From JANRJY01 sp033763735 (GTDB lineage Bacteria; Bacteroidota; Bacteroidia; Cytophagales; UBA9547), in assembly GCA_033763735.1 (NCBI GenBank), contig JANRJY010000115.1, positions 1-64,000 of the forward strand: a DNA stretch of 64,000 bases. The letters run 5' to 3'. The position numbers were made by a program, and so were the translations under genes. Positions 17,571 through 26,682 of the stretch are shown here, one piece after another; position 1 is the first letter of the stretch; each line of letters opens with the position of its first letter. The notes below the pieces were generated by a model. The model worked only from the letters and a program-made list of their open reading frames with translations, made no database searches and was not told the DNA's origin.

Positions 17571-17972
17571 ATGATTAAAAACCTAACAGTAGCATTGTTT
17601 CTTGCACTTGGTGCAACAACAGCATTTTGTGGCACATCTTACAAACTAAATGATGCGCAAATCGACAACCTAATGACTTCAGCAGTTGAAGTAAGTACAA
17701 TTGAATTGTCTCCACTTTCACTTAATAGTGATGCAATATTAACAGGGGATGATAAAACAATGGGAGGATATCTTTTACGTTCTTTCTTTTGTGGATTTAT
17801 TGGATTACACCGTTCATATATGGGTACAGGTGGCAAATCAGTTTGGTGGTGGTATTGCTGTATTCCTGTTGTAGGTGGTGTAACTAATTTGGTGGATTTC
17901 TGGGGTGTAGTTTTTGGTGGACAAAAAGCACTTGACAAATTCAAAGACAACTCTAAAAAATGGGTTTGGTAA
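17571..17972 (+). CDS. TM2-domain membrane protein
   Basis: 133 residues. Signal peptide cut after AFC or FCG (about 20), a short polar stretch (about 22-65), and then a TM2 domain: LRSFFCGFIGLHRSYMGTGGK followed by VWWWYCCIPVVGGVTNLVDFW and VVFGGQKAL. The GxxGxHR/F(Y)xG turn between two hydrophobic segments identifies the family, which has no defined biochemical role. It is the last gene of the plus-strand cluster and ends at a shared terminator. Confidence 0.75.
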   Translation: MIKNLTVALFLALGATTAFCGTSYKLNDAQIDNLMTSAVEVSTIELSPLSLNSDAILTGDDKTMGGYLLRSFFCGFIGLHRSYMGTGGKSVWWWYCCIPVVGGVTNLVDFWGVVFGGQKALDKFKDNSKKWVW

Positions 17973-17994
17973 TTATTTAAGTTAGATTAATTTT

Positions 17995-18033
17995 AAAAGC
18001 GACTCATCTATAACCAGATGAGTCGCTTTTTTT
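17995..18033. terminator. bidirectional terminator overlapping a stop codon
   Basis: A perfect 15-bp stem, AAAAGCGACTCATCT (17995-18009)/AGATGAGTCGCTTTT (18016-18030), with a 6-base loop. It has T runs on the plus strand and A runs on the left that give T runs on the minus strand. It lies between convergent genes, and the stop codon of the minus-strand gene (18004-18006) is inside the stem. Confidence 0.9.
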
Positions 18034-18897
18034 ATATACTTTTTTTATTTCTTTTCTAAGGTATTCATTGTATTTGAATTGTTTTTTGTAATTGTATTTA
18101 TTGATTAGAAAATCACCTTTATTAATTGCAGCAAGATAAAACCTTGCACTTATCATATAAACCAACACCGCAGCAGTTAAGTACTGATGCGCTCCAAATA
18201 CATAATAGGCTCCTGCTCCAATTCCTGAAAGTTGTAATGCCAAATTGATTGATCCTTCTTTATAATTTTTCGTGTAAAAATATGGACCCGCAGGAATTGC
18301 ATTTACAATTTTGTTCATTTTTTCTGAACTTTTCAAATGAGGTTGTTTCTTATAATCATAAATATTATTAATCCTTTTGATATAATTCAAAGTATCATTT
18401 GTGATGGGATGTACTATAAATATATCATGCGCATCCATCCATCTATTAAGTTCATTTAATGCAAATCCGTATAGAATTGTAACTTCAAAATAAAATTTGT
18501 CTTTACTATCTTTGCTCAATGAATAATAGTCAAGCGCAAATCCTTCTACCTCTGCAAATTTTTTTGATAAATAAGCTTGTAAGCAAATGTTATAAAAGTA
18601 GATTTTTTTTGCTGAGTCGCTCAAAATAATAGGTGATATTTTTTGCAATGATCTGAATGCATTTTCATGGTCTTTTTTTTTCGCATAAAATTCTGAAAGA
18701 ATAAATAAATGATTGTTTTTGTTTTCTAAATTTTTAGAAAATAATATGGCTTTTTCCAAACACAGAATGGTGTCATTGGGATAAAAAGTATTAAAAGTAG
18801 AATCTTCATCTGCTAAAATAGATTGCGCATTAATTGTATATCCTCCGAATAGCCAAATGCATATTAAGCAATATTTTGTCATTAACTTCATGTTCAA
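18004..18897 (-). CDS. exported TPR-like membrane-associated protein, YidD operon
   Basis: 297 residues (start could be any of three nearby ATGs at 18897, 18891, 18882). After a signal peptide (INAQ) come helical repeats of TPR character (about 50-185), then AGPYFYTKNYKEGSINLALQ and two hydrophobic helices (about 230-268). The pattern G-P/L-x-x-x-Y-x-x-x-x-x-E-G followed by membrane helices is shared with the preceding gene (GLGKNYVGKPGEFGGAFF) so the two look like diverged paralogues. It overlaps that gene by 68 bases. Function unknown. Confidence 0.6.
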   Translation of the reverse strand: MNMKLMTKYCLICIWLFGGYTINAQSILADEDSTFNTFYPNDTILCLEKAILFSKNLENKNNHLFILSEFYAKKKDHENAFRSLQKISPIILSDSAKKIYFYNICLQAYLSKKFAEVEGFALDYYSLSKDSKDKFYFEVTILYGFALNELNRWMDAHDIFIVHPITNDTLNYIKRINNIYDYKKQPHLKSSEKMNKIVNAIPAGPYFYTKNYKEGSINLALQLSGIGAGAYYVFGAHQYLTAAVLVYMISARFYLAAINKGDFLINKYNYKKQFKYNEYLRKEIKKVYKKSDSSGYR

Positions 18898-19708
18898 ATT
18901 GTTTTTCTGCTCTTTTAACGCTCAAAGCACTACCCCAAATATTTCCAATGTAAAAAACAGTTAATCCAGAGGCAAAAATCCAGAAATGTGGTTGATAGAG
19001 ACCTGTAACTAAATAACTCTCTGCTGTCAAAGCTGCTAAACCTAATATTGGGAAAAAAGCACCACCAAATTCACCTGGTTTTCCTACATAATTTTTACCT
19101 AATCCGGGTATTGCTGCTGAATATAAAGCAGCTTTCCACATTTTTTTTTTCTTAAATTTACGGATAGATGCTCCTATTTCTTTAAGTTCCAATTGTTCCT
19201 GACTTATTGAGTATGATATAAAGTCAAATTTAGAGCATAATGTGTCAAATGCTTCAATGTCTCTTTTTAACAACTCGTTTGAGGCAGTCAAAAAGTAAAA
19301 TAGCTGTTTGGGAAGTAAAGTATCATTTAAATCGTTTAATTTTTTTAATTCAATAATTGCTTTTTTAGGGTCATAGGAGTAACTATAACAGAAACTTTCG
19401 AAAACTTTAGATTTCGTATAAAAAACACTTGAGTCGCTGATGTGGTTAAAATAAAATATAGCACTATCCATTTTTTGGATTTTGTAAAATACCAATGCTT
19501 TAATATATGAAATGCTATCTTTACCGCTTTTGAATTGGGGATTACACAAATACATTTTACTGATTACTTTTAGTGCATCATTGTATTTTAAATTGTCGAT
19601 TAAATATTCTGCAAATTTATATTCCAGTGATAAACAATTGGTATTCAACGATATTGCAGGTTGATTAATAAAAAATAATAATACAATAATTGCAATAATC
19701 TTTGTCAA
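18830..19708 (-). CDS. exported TPR-like membrane-associated protein, YidD operon
   Basis: 292 residues. Signal peptide (to about residue 20), helical repeats (about 25-180), then KKMWKAALYSAAIPGLGKNYVGKPGEFGGAFF (from about 190) and two or three hydrophobic segments (about 205-260). The A-x-I-P-G-x-G-x-x-Y-x-G signature is that of DUF5683-like small membrane domains common in Bacteroidota. It overlaps the YidD gene by 4 bases and the next gene by 68. A role in envelope biogenesis is an inference from the neighbour. Confidence 0.65.
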   Translation of the reverse strand: MTKIIAIIVLLFFINQPAISLNTNCLSLEYKFAEYLIDNLKYNDALKVISKMYLCNPQFKSGKDSISYIKALVFYKIQKMDSAIFYFNHISDSSVFYTKSKVFESFCYSYSYDPKKAIIELKKLNDLNDTLLPKQLFYFLTASNELLKRDIEAFDTLCSKFDFISYSISQEQLELKEIGASIRKFKKKKMWKAALYSAAIPGLGKNYVGKPGEFGGAFFPILGLAALTAESYLVTGLYQPHFWIFASGLTVFYIGNIWGSALSVKRAEKQFEHEVNDKILLNMHLAIRRIYN

Positions 19709-20142
19709 TCTTTTAACCTAAAGTCCTTTGGGTATTCAATTATTTTATGTTCATGGTTTAAAAATGACGACCTTAAATCTATAGAGGTAAAAGGAGTACA
19801 TCTTGTAAGTCTGTCAGCAGTTAGTGCAACACCTTTAATTATTCCAAATTCATGAATACAAGCTTTACTAAAATTTGAACATGAAATTTCGTATCCGCAT
19901 TTTGCGAAAATTTGAGGGGAAAGGACCTTTTGATAAAAATACATTGCACTACCTAAAGTTAATACAATAGGATTGTATTTCTGAAAAAATGACTTTTTCT
20001 CTGAATTTAAAAAAATGACTTTTCTGGGTTGAAACTCAGCATTAACAAACGAAATATCGAATACATCGTCAATTGAGCTAACTTTTTGTGAATAAATGCA
20101 GAATTCGCAAAGAAAAACTAATAAAAATAAATATTTATTCAA
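19705..20142 (-). CDS. yidD: YidD-family protein with N-terminal extension
   Basis: 145 residues, longer than the usual 70-90. Residues about 68-118 (YQKVLSPQIFAKCGYEISCS, then NFSKACIHEFGIIKGVALTADRLTRCTP, cited from about 88) match the YidD signature, including the Cys-containing C-x5-C-S and R-L-x-R-C-x-P. YidD assists membrane protein insertion by YidC. Here an apparent signal sequence and about 45 extra residues precede it, so it may act outside the cytoplasm or be membrane-tethered. It overlaps neighbours by 4 bases on both sides in a four-gene minus-strand operon. Confidence 0.8.
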   Translation of the reverse strand: MNKYLFLLVFLCEFCIYSQKVSSIDDVFDISFVNAEFQPRKVIFLNSEKKSFFQKYNPIVLTLGSAMYFYQKVLSPQIFAKCGYEISCSNFSKACIHEFGIIKGVALTADRLTRCTPFTSIDLRSSFLNHEHKIIEYPKDFRLKD

Positions 20143-20852
20143 AATTGAACTACTTTGGCGTTTGAAGGAATTTTGTAATTTCTGTACATTTCTTCAACTC
20201 CATTATTCACCTTAAAATCCGAATATACTTTTTTAGTAATAGTGGAATCAATTGGGCTATCGAATTCAATTTCTGTAATTGAAAGTGGCAAAGAATAACA
20301 ACTTATCATTGTGTATTTTGAATAGTAACATTTGTAAAATATATTGCCCGATTTATCGTAAAATCCTGTATAAATGGGACTATATTTTTCATGAACTAAT
20401 TCTATTTTACTTATCTGTGGATTATCTGAAGAGGGAATCCAAGTTGTAATCTTAAGTCCATCTTTTATTTCTGTTTTAACTAGTTTGAAACCATTTTCAC
20501 TAAAACCCAAATCTTTCTCTTTATTATTTAAGAAATAATATATAAAACTATGATTTGAACTGTAGTCAAGTCCGTTTGACAAAGAAACAGTATTCTTTAC
20601 TACATCGTAATTCTTAAATTCACCTTTTGAATTTGTTAAAGTTATAATTTTTGAAGGTTTTGAGTAAACAGTGGCCATTGTGCCATTGCTTGAATAATAA
20701 TATACATCCGATAGTGTATTGAATACCAGCCCTTTACTTAATCTTTTGTGATTTAGTTTCATGCTTATTTTGTCAACATGGCAATTAGATTGTGCAAAGG
20801 CACAAATAGGAAAAATAATTAATAAATAAATTGACAAAATAATAAATCGCAA
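20139..20852 (-). CDS. exported hypothetical protein, first gene of YidD operon
   Basis: 237 residues. Signal peptide ends at AFAQ (about 20). Beta-rich: KIITLTNSKGEFKNYDVV, GLKITTWIPSSDNPQISKIE, YKIPSNAKVVQF. No domain recognised; the layout (a long chain of beta strands with a conserved C-terminal amphipathic end) resembles outer-membrane lipoprotein-carrier (LolA-like) exports but this is weak. Its stop overlaps the YidD start by 4 bases, so it is the promoter-proximal gene. An AT-rich 212-base divergent gap separates it from the gene at 21065. Confidence 0.6.
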   Translation of the reverse strand: MRFIILSIYLLIIFPICAFAQSNCHVDKISMKLNHKRLSKGLVFNTLSDVYYYSSNGTMATVYSKPSKIITLTNSKGEFKNYDVVKNTVSLSNGLDYSSNHSFIYYFLNNKEKDLGFSENGFKLVKTEIKDGLKITTWIPSSDNPQISKIELVHEKYSPIYTGFYDKSGNIFYKCYYSKYTMISCYSLPLSITEIEFDSPIDSTITKKVYSDFKVNNGVEEMYRNYKIPSNAKVVQF

Positions 20853-21064
20853 GAGACTTTAAGCTAAAATTTGTTCTCAAAAATAATCATGCGTATCTAA
20901 TAACAACAATTATTTTAAAAAATAATATCTATTTGAATAAAATAGATTATTGATTTGGAGTTTTTATGTATAAATATTCGTAAAATATTACATAAAATTG
21001 ATTTGAAAATATGTTTTGATTATTCATTGAATAATATTTTATTAATTTTGGCAAAATAAGGCAA

Positions 21065-22135
21065 TTGATATTGAAAATACCTTTTCTACAAACACAATTT
21101 TTTATTAATATTAACATAATGATATGTTTGTATTTTCTATCAATTAATTCGAATTCACAGGTAATTAAAGTTATAGAAAACAAATTAATTGAAAACGATA
21201 CCTCATATTATGATTTAGTTAAAGTTAAAGAAAATGTATTTTGGCTAATTGGGAAAAATGGTTTTTTTAAAGCAATCACATCTGACGGAGTTGTTATTGA
21301 TAGTAAATCAAATCATACTAAAAACGCATTGTTAAGTGTAGCATTTTTTAATCCAAATGAGGGTATAATAGCTGGAGATAAAGGGACAATAATTTTTTTT
21401 AACATTAGTAAAAAATCTTTCGAATTAAAAACGCTTACAAAGTATAAAAATAGATGTTTTTATAGCACATGCGTTATTAATGATTCAACTGCTCTCATAT
21501 CTGGTGGGAATCATTTGGTTGCCAAAGGTATTAAAAGCATACCTTTTGGAATTATATTAAAGACAACCAACAGGGGTAAAACTTGGGAAAAAGTGCATAG
21601 TACAATATTCCGCATGATTTGGGATATCCTGTATGTGAAGGGTACTAATTCAATAATGGCATCAAGCTACTCTCTTAATGGCACTGTGGTAATTCAATCC
21701 AAAGATGAAGGTAAAAGTTGGGAAACAGCAGCAACTGCTCCGGCATTGATACATGATTTGTCGGAAAACAACAATGAAGTTTGGGCTTCCGGATCAAGTG
21801 GATTTAACCATATGAATGACAAGTCAAAAATTTATTCAGTTTCAAACGCCAAAACACCAGTATTCGCTGAAGATACATTGGGATTAGTATGGAATGTCGC
21901 TCAAAACAGTAAATACACAATTGCATGTCTTTCACAAGGAAAATTGATTTACAAAAAGAATGAAGACACCAATTGGAAACTTTTGGATTTGTGTGTGAAC
22001 AAGAGTTTATACAAGGCCGTTTTTATAGATGATCATTCTGCATTTATATTAGGTAGCAGACAAGTATTAGCAAAAATTGAATTTGAACCAAGTGAAATTT
22101 CACAGGAGGTAACCAAATCGATTACCTTAGAATAA
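21065..22135 (+). CDS. exported YCF48/BNR-repeat beta-propeller-like protein
   Basis: 356 residues from the TTG at 21065, which gives a plausible signal peptide (to about residue 33); an ATG start at 21119 would shorten the signal to 14 residues. The -7 box TAATTTTG (21043-21050) is consistent with the early start. The sequence holds several propeller-type units: KTTNRGKTWEKVHS (about 168), SKDEGKSWETAAT (about 217) and GIIAGDKGTIIFF, as in photosystem II assembly factor-like (YCF48) or sialidase-like repeats. Role unknown; likely periplasmic or surface. Confidence 0.65.
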   Translation: MILKIPFLQTQFFININIMICLYFLSINSNSQVIKVIENKLIENDTSYYDLVKVKENVFWLIGKNGFFKAITSDGVVIDSKSNHTKNALLSVAFFNPNEGIIAGDKGTIIFFNISKKSFELKTLTKYKNRCFYSTCVINDSTALISGGNHLVAKGIKSIPFGIILKTTNRGKTWEKVHSTIFRMIWDILYVKGTNSIMASSYSLNGTVVIQSKDEGKSWETAATAPALIHDLSENNNEVWASGSSGFNHMNDKSKIYSVSNAKTPVFAEDTLGLVWNVAQNSKYTIACLSQGKLIYKKNEDTNWKLLDLCVNKSLYKAVFIDDHSAFILGSRQVLAKIEFEPSEISQEVTKSITLE

Positions 22136-22209
22136 AATATTACTTCATTTGCTTTTTATCAATATTCATTCAAACAAACTCACTATTTTTATAGGCTAAT
22201 TATAACCGA

Positions 22210-25056
22210 TTGCCTAAAGAAGAATTTATTGAAGTTTTTGGTGCCAGAGAGCACAATCTGAAAAATATTGATGTCAAAATTCCGCGTAACAAGTTGGTAG
22301 TGATTACCGGCATCAGTGGAAGTGGTAAGTCGTCACTTGCTTTTGATACCATATATGCCGAAGGTCAACGCAGATATATGGAAAGCTTTTCGGCCTACGC
22401 GCGTTCGTTTATAGGTAATATGGAACGACCGGATGTTGACAAAATAGAAGGATTGAGCCCTGTAATTTCCATTGAACAAAAAACTACGTCACGCAATCCT
22501 CGCTCTACGGTTGGAACGGTAACAGAAATATATGATTTTTTACGTTTACTATTTGCAAGGGCAGGGAAGGCATATTCGTATTTGTCAGGAGCTTTAATGG
22601 TAAAGCAGAGTGAAGATCAGGTGATTGATCAAATATTGACTCAGTTCACCAATCGTAAAATTATATTACTTGCACCCATTGTTAAAGGTCGAAAAGGACA
22701 TTACAGAGAAGAATTCCAAAGAATTCGAAAAATGGGTTATTCCAAAGCAAGAGTGGATGGTGATATTATTGAACTTGATGCCCGAACAGAAGTAGATCGT
22801 TACAAAATCCATGATATTGAGGCGGTAGTCGACAGAATAATTCCTTCTCAAACGGAAAGGTTCAGACTTACAAAATCTGTTCAAACCTGTATGCAATTAG
22901 GCAAAGGTGTATTGATGCTCATGGCTTCAGATAATGCCACCGATGAACCTTCTAAGATCTTTCACTTTTCCAAAACTTTAATGGATCCGACAACAGGCTT
23001 GGCCTATGACGAGCCGGCACCGAACCTTTTTTCATTTAACTCCCCATATGGATGGTGTCCGGTTTGTGAAGGATTAGGCAAAATTCAAAATATTACTATC
23101 GAAACGATCATTCCTAATCAGGATTTGAGCATCAGTCAAGGAGCCATTACGCCAATAGGGGAATGGAGAGATGTTTGGATTTTTAATGTATTGGAAACAA
23201 TACTAAAAACAAAAAAGCAATCTATATCTACACCAGTAAAATCGCTGCCAAAAGAAGTAATGGATATCATATTGTACGGAAGTGAAGAGTTGTACAAAAT
23301 CAAAAGCAAAACCAATGCCAATGATACTTGGAATTATAAGTTTGAAGGCATTATTAACTGGCTCAAACGTAATCAAACTGAAGGCTCTGAAAAAATACAA
23401 GAATGGATACATGAATATGCCAAAGAAGAAACGTGCTCCGAATGTAAAGGAATGAGGCTTAATCAAACAGCACTACACTTTAAGTTAGGTGAAAAAAATA
23501 TTTCAGAACTCACGTCATTGACGGTTCGTGACTTAATTGACTGGTTTGCGGATGTTGAAAGTAAACTAGATGATAATCAGAATAAAATAGCAGTTGAAAT
23601 ATTAAAGGAAATAAGGAAACGAGCCACTTTTTTAAAAGATGTGGGTCTTGAATATCTGAATCTGGACCGACCCATACGTACGCTTTCTGGAGGCGAATCG
23701 CAACGTATTCGCTTGGCTACTCAAGTGGGGACACAATTAGTGGGCGTACTTTATATATTGGATGAACCCAGCATTGGTTTGCATCAGCGCGATAATGAAA
23801 AGCTAATAGCCTCACTCAAGAACTTAAGAGACATTGGAAACTCCGTTCTGGTGGTGGAGCACGACAAAGACATGATGTTGGCTGCCGATTACATCATTGA
23901 CATTGGGCCGGGTGCGGGTAGGCATGGTGGAACGGTAATAGCAGCAGGTACGCCTGTACAGTTTTTGGAAATGAATTCGAAAACTTCTGATTTTTTATCA
24001 GGCAGGAGTTCGTTTGAACTTAATCAAGGCAAAAAGCCTAAATCAGAAAAAGTATTGAAACTCATTGGAGCAACCGGAAATAACCTTAAAAATGTAAATC
24101 TTGAAATTCCTTTAGGTAAGTTGGTATGCGTAACAGGTGTGTCGGGCAGTGGCAAATCCACGCTGATTCATGAAACCCTTTATCCGATTTTGAACAAGCA
24201 TTTTTTTAATGCCAAAAAAGAACCTATGCCTTATAAAGCCATTGAAGGCATTGAAAATATAGACAAAGTAATAGAAATTGACCAGTCTCCAATCGGCAGA
24301 ACACCTCGTTCGAACCCTGCGACATACACAGGTGTATTTACCGATATCAGAAACTTATTTGCACAATTGCCTCAATCCAAAATACGTGGGTATAATGCCG
24401 GAAGATTCTCTTTTAATGTAAAAGGAGGCCGATGCGAAACCTGTGAGGGTGGGGGATTACGCATGATTGAAATGGAGTTTTTGCCTGATGTGCAAGTGGT
24501 ATGTGAAACCTGCAAAGGCAAACGATACAACAGAGAAACTCTTGAAGTAACCTTTAAAGGCAAATCAATTTCGGATGTACTTGAAATGACCGTGGAGCAG
24601 GCCGTAGGTTTTTTTGAAAATCAACCCAAAATATCCCGGTACATTCAAACTCTAAATAGTGTAGGCTTAGAATATATTACCATAGGTCAGCATGCTACCA
24701 CACTTTCAGGTGGTGAAGCACAACGTGTAAAACTTGCCACTGAACTTGCCAAAAAAGATACCGGCAAAACCTTGTACATATTAGATGAACCCACTACCGG
24801 ATTGCACTTTCAGGATATTAAACACTTAATGAATATGCTTGAAAAACTGGTTGCTAAAGGGAATACCGTTTTGATAATTGAACATAATATGGATGTAATT
24901 AAATGTGCCGATTGGATTATTGACATAGGTCCTGATAGTGCCGAAAAAGGTGGTAGGATTGTATGTGCCGGCACTCCACCTGAGGTAATGAAAAACAGAG
25001 AAAGCTTTACGGCTAAGTTTTTGAGGTTGGAACATTCAGGTGGCGTATTGGCTTAA
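22210..25056 (+). CDS. uvrA: excinuclease ABC subunit A
   Basis: 948 residues. UvrA recognises bulky DNA lesions in nucleotide excision repair, as a dimer with two ABC ATPases. Both Walker A motifs (GISGSGKSSL near residue 34, GVSGSGKSTL near 645), both signature motifs (TLSGGESQR near 493, TLSGGEAQR near 835), and the zinc-module cysteines (CPVC, CSEC; CETC, CETC) are present. No ATG or GTG lies between an in-frame stop at 22192 and the TTG at 22210, so it starts with TTG, giving the conserved EFIEVFGAREHNLKN. It stands alone. Confidence 0.97.
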   Translation: MPKEEFIEVFGAREHNLKNIDVKIPRNKLVVITGISGSGKSSLAFDTIYAEGQRRYMESFSAYARSFIGNMERPDVDKIEGLSPVISIEQKTTSRNPRSTVGTVTEIYDFLRLLFARAGKAYSYLSGALMVKQSEDQVIDQILTQFTNRKIILLAPIVKGRKGHYREEFQRIRKMGYSKARVDGDIIELDARTEVDRYKIHDIEAVVDRIIPSQTERFRLTKSVQTCMQLGKGVLMLMASDNATDEPSKIFHFSKTLMDPTTGLAYDEPAPNLFSFNSPYGWCPVCEGLGKIQNITIETIIPNQDLSISQGAITPIGEWRDVWIFNVLETILKTKKQSISTPVKSLPKEVMDIILYGSEELYKIKSKTNANDTWNYKFEGIINWLKRNQTEGSEKIQEWIHEYAKEETCSECKGMRLNQTALHFKLGEKNISELTSLTVRDLIDWFADVESKLDDNQNKIAVEILKEIRKRATFLKDVGLEYLNLDRPIRTLSGGESQRIRLATQVGTQLVGVLYILDEPSIGLHQRDNEKLIASLKNLRDIGNSVLVVEHDKDMMLAADYIIDIGPGAGRHGGTVIAAGTPVQFLEMNSKTSDFLSGRSSFELNQGKKPKSEKVLKLIGATGNNLKNVNLEIPLGKLVCVTGVSGSGKSTLIHETLYPILNKHFFNAKKEPMPYKAIEGIENIDKVIEIDQSPIGRTPRSNPATYTGVFTDIRNLFAQLPQSKIRGYNAGRFSFNVKGGRCETCEGGGLRMIEMEFLPDVQVVCETCKGKRYNRETLEVTFKGKSISDVLEMTVEQAVGFFENQPKISRYIQTLNSVGLEYITIGQHATTLSGGEAQRVKLATELAKKDTGKTLYILDEPTTGLHFQDIKHLMNMLEKLVAKGNTVLIIEHNMDVIKCADWIIDIGPDSAEKGGRIVCAGTPPEVMKNRESFTAKFLRLEHSGGVLA

Positions 25057-25690
25057 AAGTTGAGCCTTCAAGACAACCATAAAAATAATTTTTACTATAT
25101 AATATGAATTGTACTCCACCACGTGGTTGTTAGCATATCAACAACTTAACTCTGTTACAGTTTGTGATTTTAGCAAATCATACCAGGAACTACAATATGA
25201 AGAGGATTTTTGAATTGAAAAATGCATTACCCTTTCTGTTTAAAGTTTGCAGCACTATTTCAAGTTTTACTTATGGTGATGCGAGCAAGAAATAGTGGAG
25301 GCAATCAAAAGTCGAATTTAGCGTTTGTGTCTGGTGTGCCACCAACCACGGAATTGAGGTTGAAAAAGCAAAATAGGTGTTAATACAATTTTTTTGGTAC
25401 AATGCTCAAAAAACAATACAACTGAAAGCAATAATAAAAATTTGGTTTTGGTCATTTAAAATTAAATTATGTTGAATATAGCTTTATTAATTGGATGCAT
25501 TTCACAATTAAAAATTAGTGATAACCATTCATAGAATTATACCATATACTAATATTCATTTCTAAATTAATATTATTTTCAAATCGGTATCTGCATTGAA
25601 ACCTATAACAAATTGCGCTTAACATATAATTAATAACCAACATTATCTGGTTATTTTTACACAAATTATCATACTTATAATCTTACTGAA
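25057..25690. other. intergenic region, no gene seen
   Basis: 634 bases without a convincing gene, AT-rich, between uvrA and the DUF1003 gene. A 32-codon ATG reading begins at 25197, but nothing supports it. No clear hairpin terminator or promoter was found. Confidence 0.6.
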
Positions 25691-26149
25691 ATGAAAAATC
25701 CGACTCCTCATGAACCGCTTTCATTTGCAGAATTGCAAAAAAAATACAAACCCATCGAAAACTTGATTGTAAAACACAAGGAAAAAATATCTCCTATCAA
25801 TAAACTAGCTTTATGGATTACGACTAATGTAGGAAGTATGGGGTTTTTCTTTATTATATTTTGCTGGACGGCAAGTTGGTTAAGCTGGAATACACTTGCA
25901 CCTGAGCAATTTCGATTTGATCCATTTCCTGCTTTTGTTTTGTGGTTATTTATATCCAATATGATACAAATATTTTTGATGCCATTGATTATGGTGGGTC
26001 AAAATATACAGTCAAAGCATTCGGAGCTCAGGGCTGAGCAGGACTTTGCCATCAACAAAAAAGCAGAGATTGAAATCGAAACCATTTTGAAGCATTTGGA
26101 AAATCAAAATGAACTCATCATTAAGATTTTGTCAAAATTGGAAAAATAA
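25691..26149 (+). CDS. DUF1003 membrane protein
   Basis: 152 residues. Two hydrophobic segments (VGSMGFFFIIFCWTASWLSWN, about 50-70, and PAFVLWLFISNMIQIFLMPLI, about 84-106) with the intervening FDPFPAF and the trailing MVGQNIQSKHSELRAEQDFAINKKAEIEIE, which is the signature of DUF1003 (P.I.M..QN......A..D...N..AE). A C-terminal helix ends it. The family is found across bacteria; no biochemical role is established. It lies on its own. Confidence 0.85.
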   Translation: MKNPTPHEPLSFAELQKKYKPIENLIVKHKEKISPINKLALWITTNVGSMGFFFIIFCWTASWLSWNTLAPEQFRFDPFPAFVLWLFISNMIQIFLMPLIMVGQNIQSKHSELRAEQDFAINKKAEIEIETILKHLENQNELIIKILSKLEK

Positions 26150-26272
26150 AATCTACACCTAATTGGTTGCAAGGCAATGACAATTTTTAGTTTTGAAACC
26201 TGATATTTGAGTTCAGTTTTACTTATGATTGAATGCAGTGACTTTTTCCATTTTGAAAATATTTATCTACCA

Positions 26273-26314
26273 AATAAAAAAAAGCCCTTTCAAGTTATGT
26301 GCTTGAAAGGGCTT
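26273..26314 (-). terminator. strong terminator for a minus-strand transcript
   Basis: Perfect 13-bp stem AAGCCCTTTCAAG (26282-26294)/CTTGAAAGGGCTT (26302-26314), 7-base loop. The A run at 26273-26281 is a T tract on the minus strand. The nearest minus-strand gene ends 370 bases away (26683). Confidence 0.75.
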
Positions 26315-26682
26315 CTGGAAACGATCAATATTACTTTTACCAGATAATGATTATGGTTTTTACATTACCGCTGAGGTTGGTATATGATATAGAGTATCCG
26401 CTTGCACATGTATTTACGCTGATAATCTTTTCGTTACGCACTTGTATGTATTTTTATCATATAGGTTTGCTTATTGAGAGCTTTAAAGGTTTGGAGTATA
26501 AGAACGATTCTTATGCTCACAAAGGTACTGGCTGTGTTATCTTATGTTTTATGCTTTAGATGAAATGAATTATAACATTCTCACATAATCCGGCAGCTAA
26601 TTGTTGTAATGGGAATATTGTTGTGTGCAAAAAAAATGAATACCCTGATGTATTTACAATTACAAATGAAAACTGCTGCCAA
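26315..26682. other. gene-free stretch with a possible mini-ORF on the minus strand
   Basis: Between the GH127-like gene and the terminator lie 368 bases without a recognisable gene. On the minus strand, a GTG at about 26441 opens 34 codons (SVNTCASGYSISYTNLSG) ending at 26337, 23 bases before the terminator. No ATG start exists. It may be a gene remnant, a leader of an untranslated RNA, or chance. Confidence 0.3.

Noticed and set aside
20947..21183. 78-residue minus-strand ORF
   Set aside because: It overlaps the start and promoter of the gene at 21065 on the opposite strand and is AT-driven.
26299..26559. 86-residue plus-strand ORF
   Set aside because: It begins in the loop end of a terminator and has no coding features.
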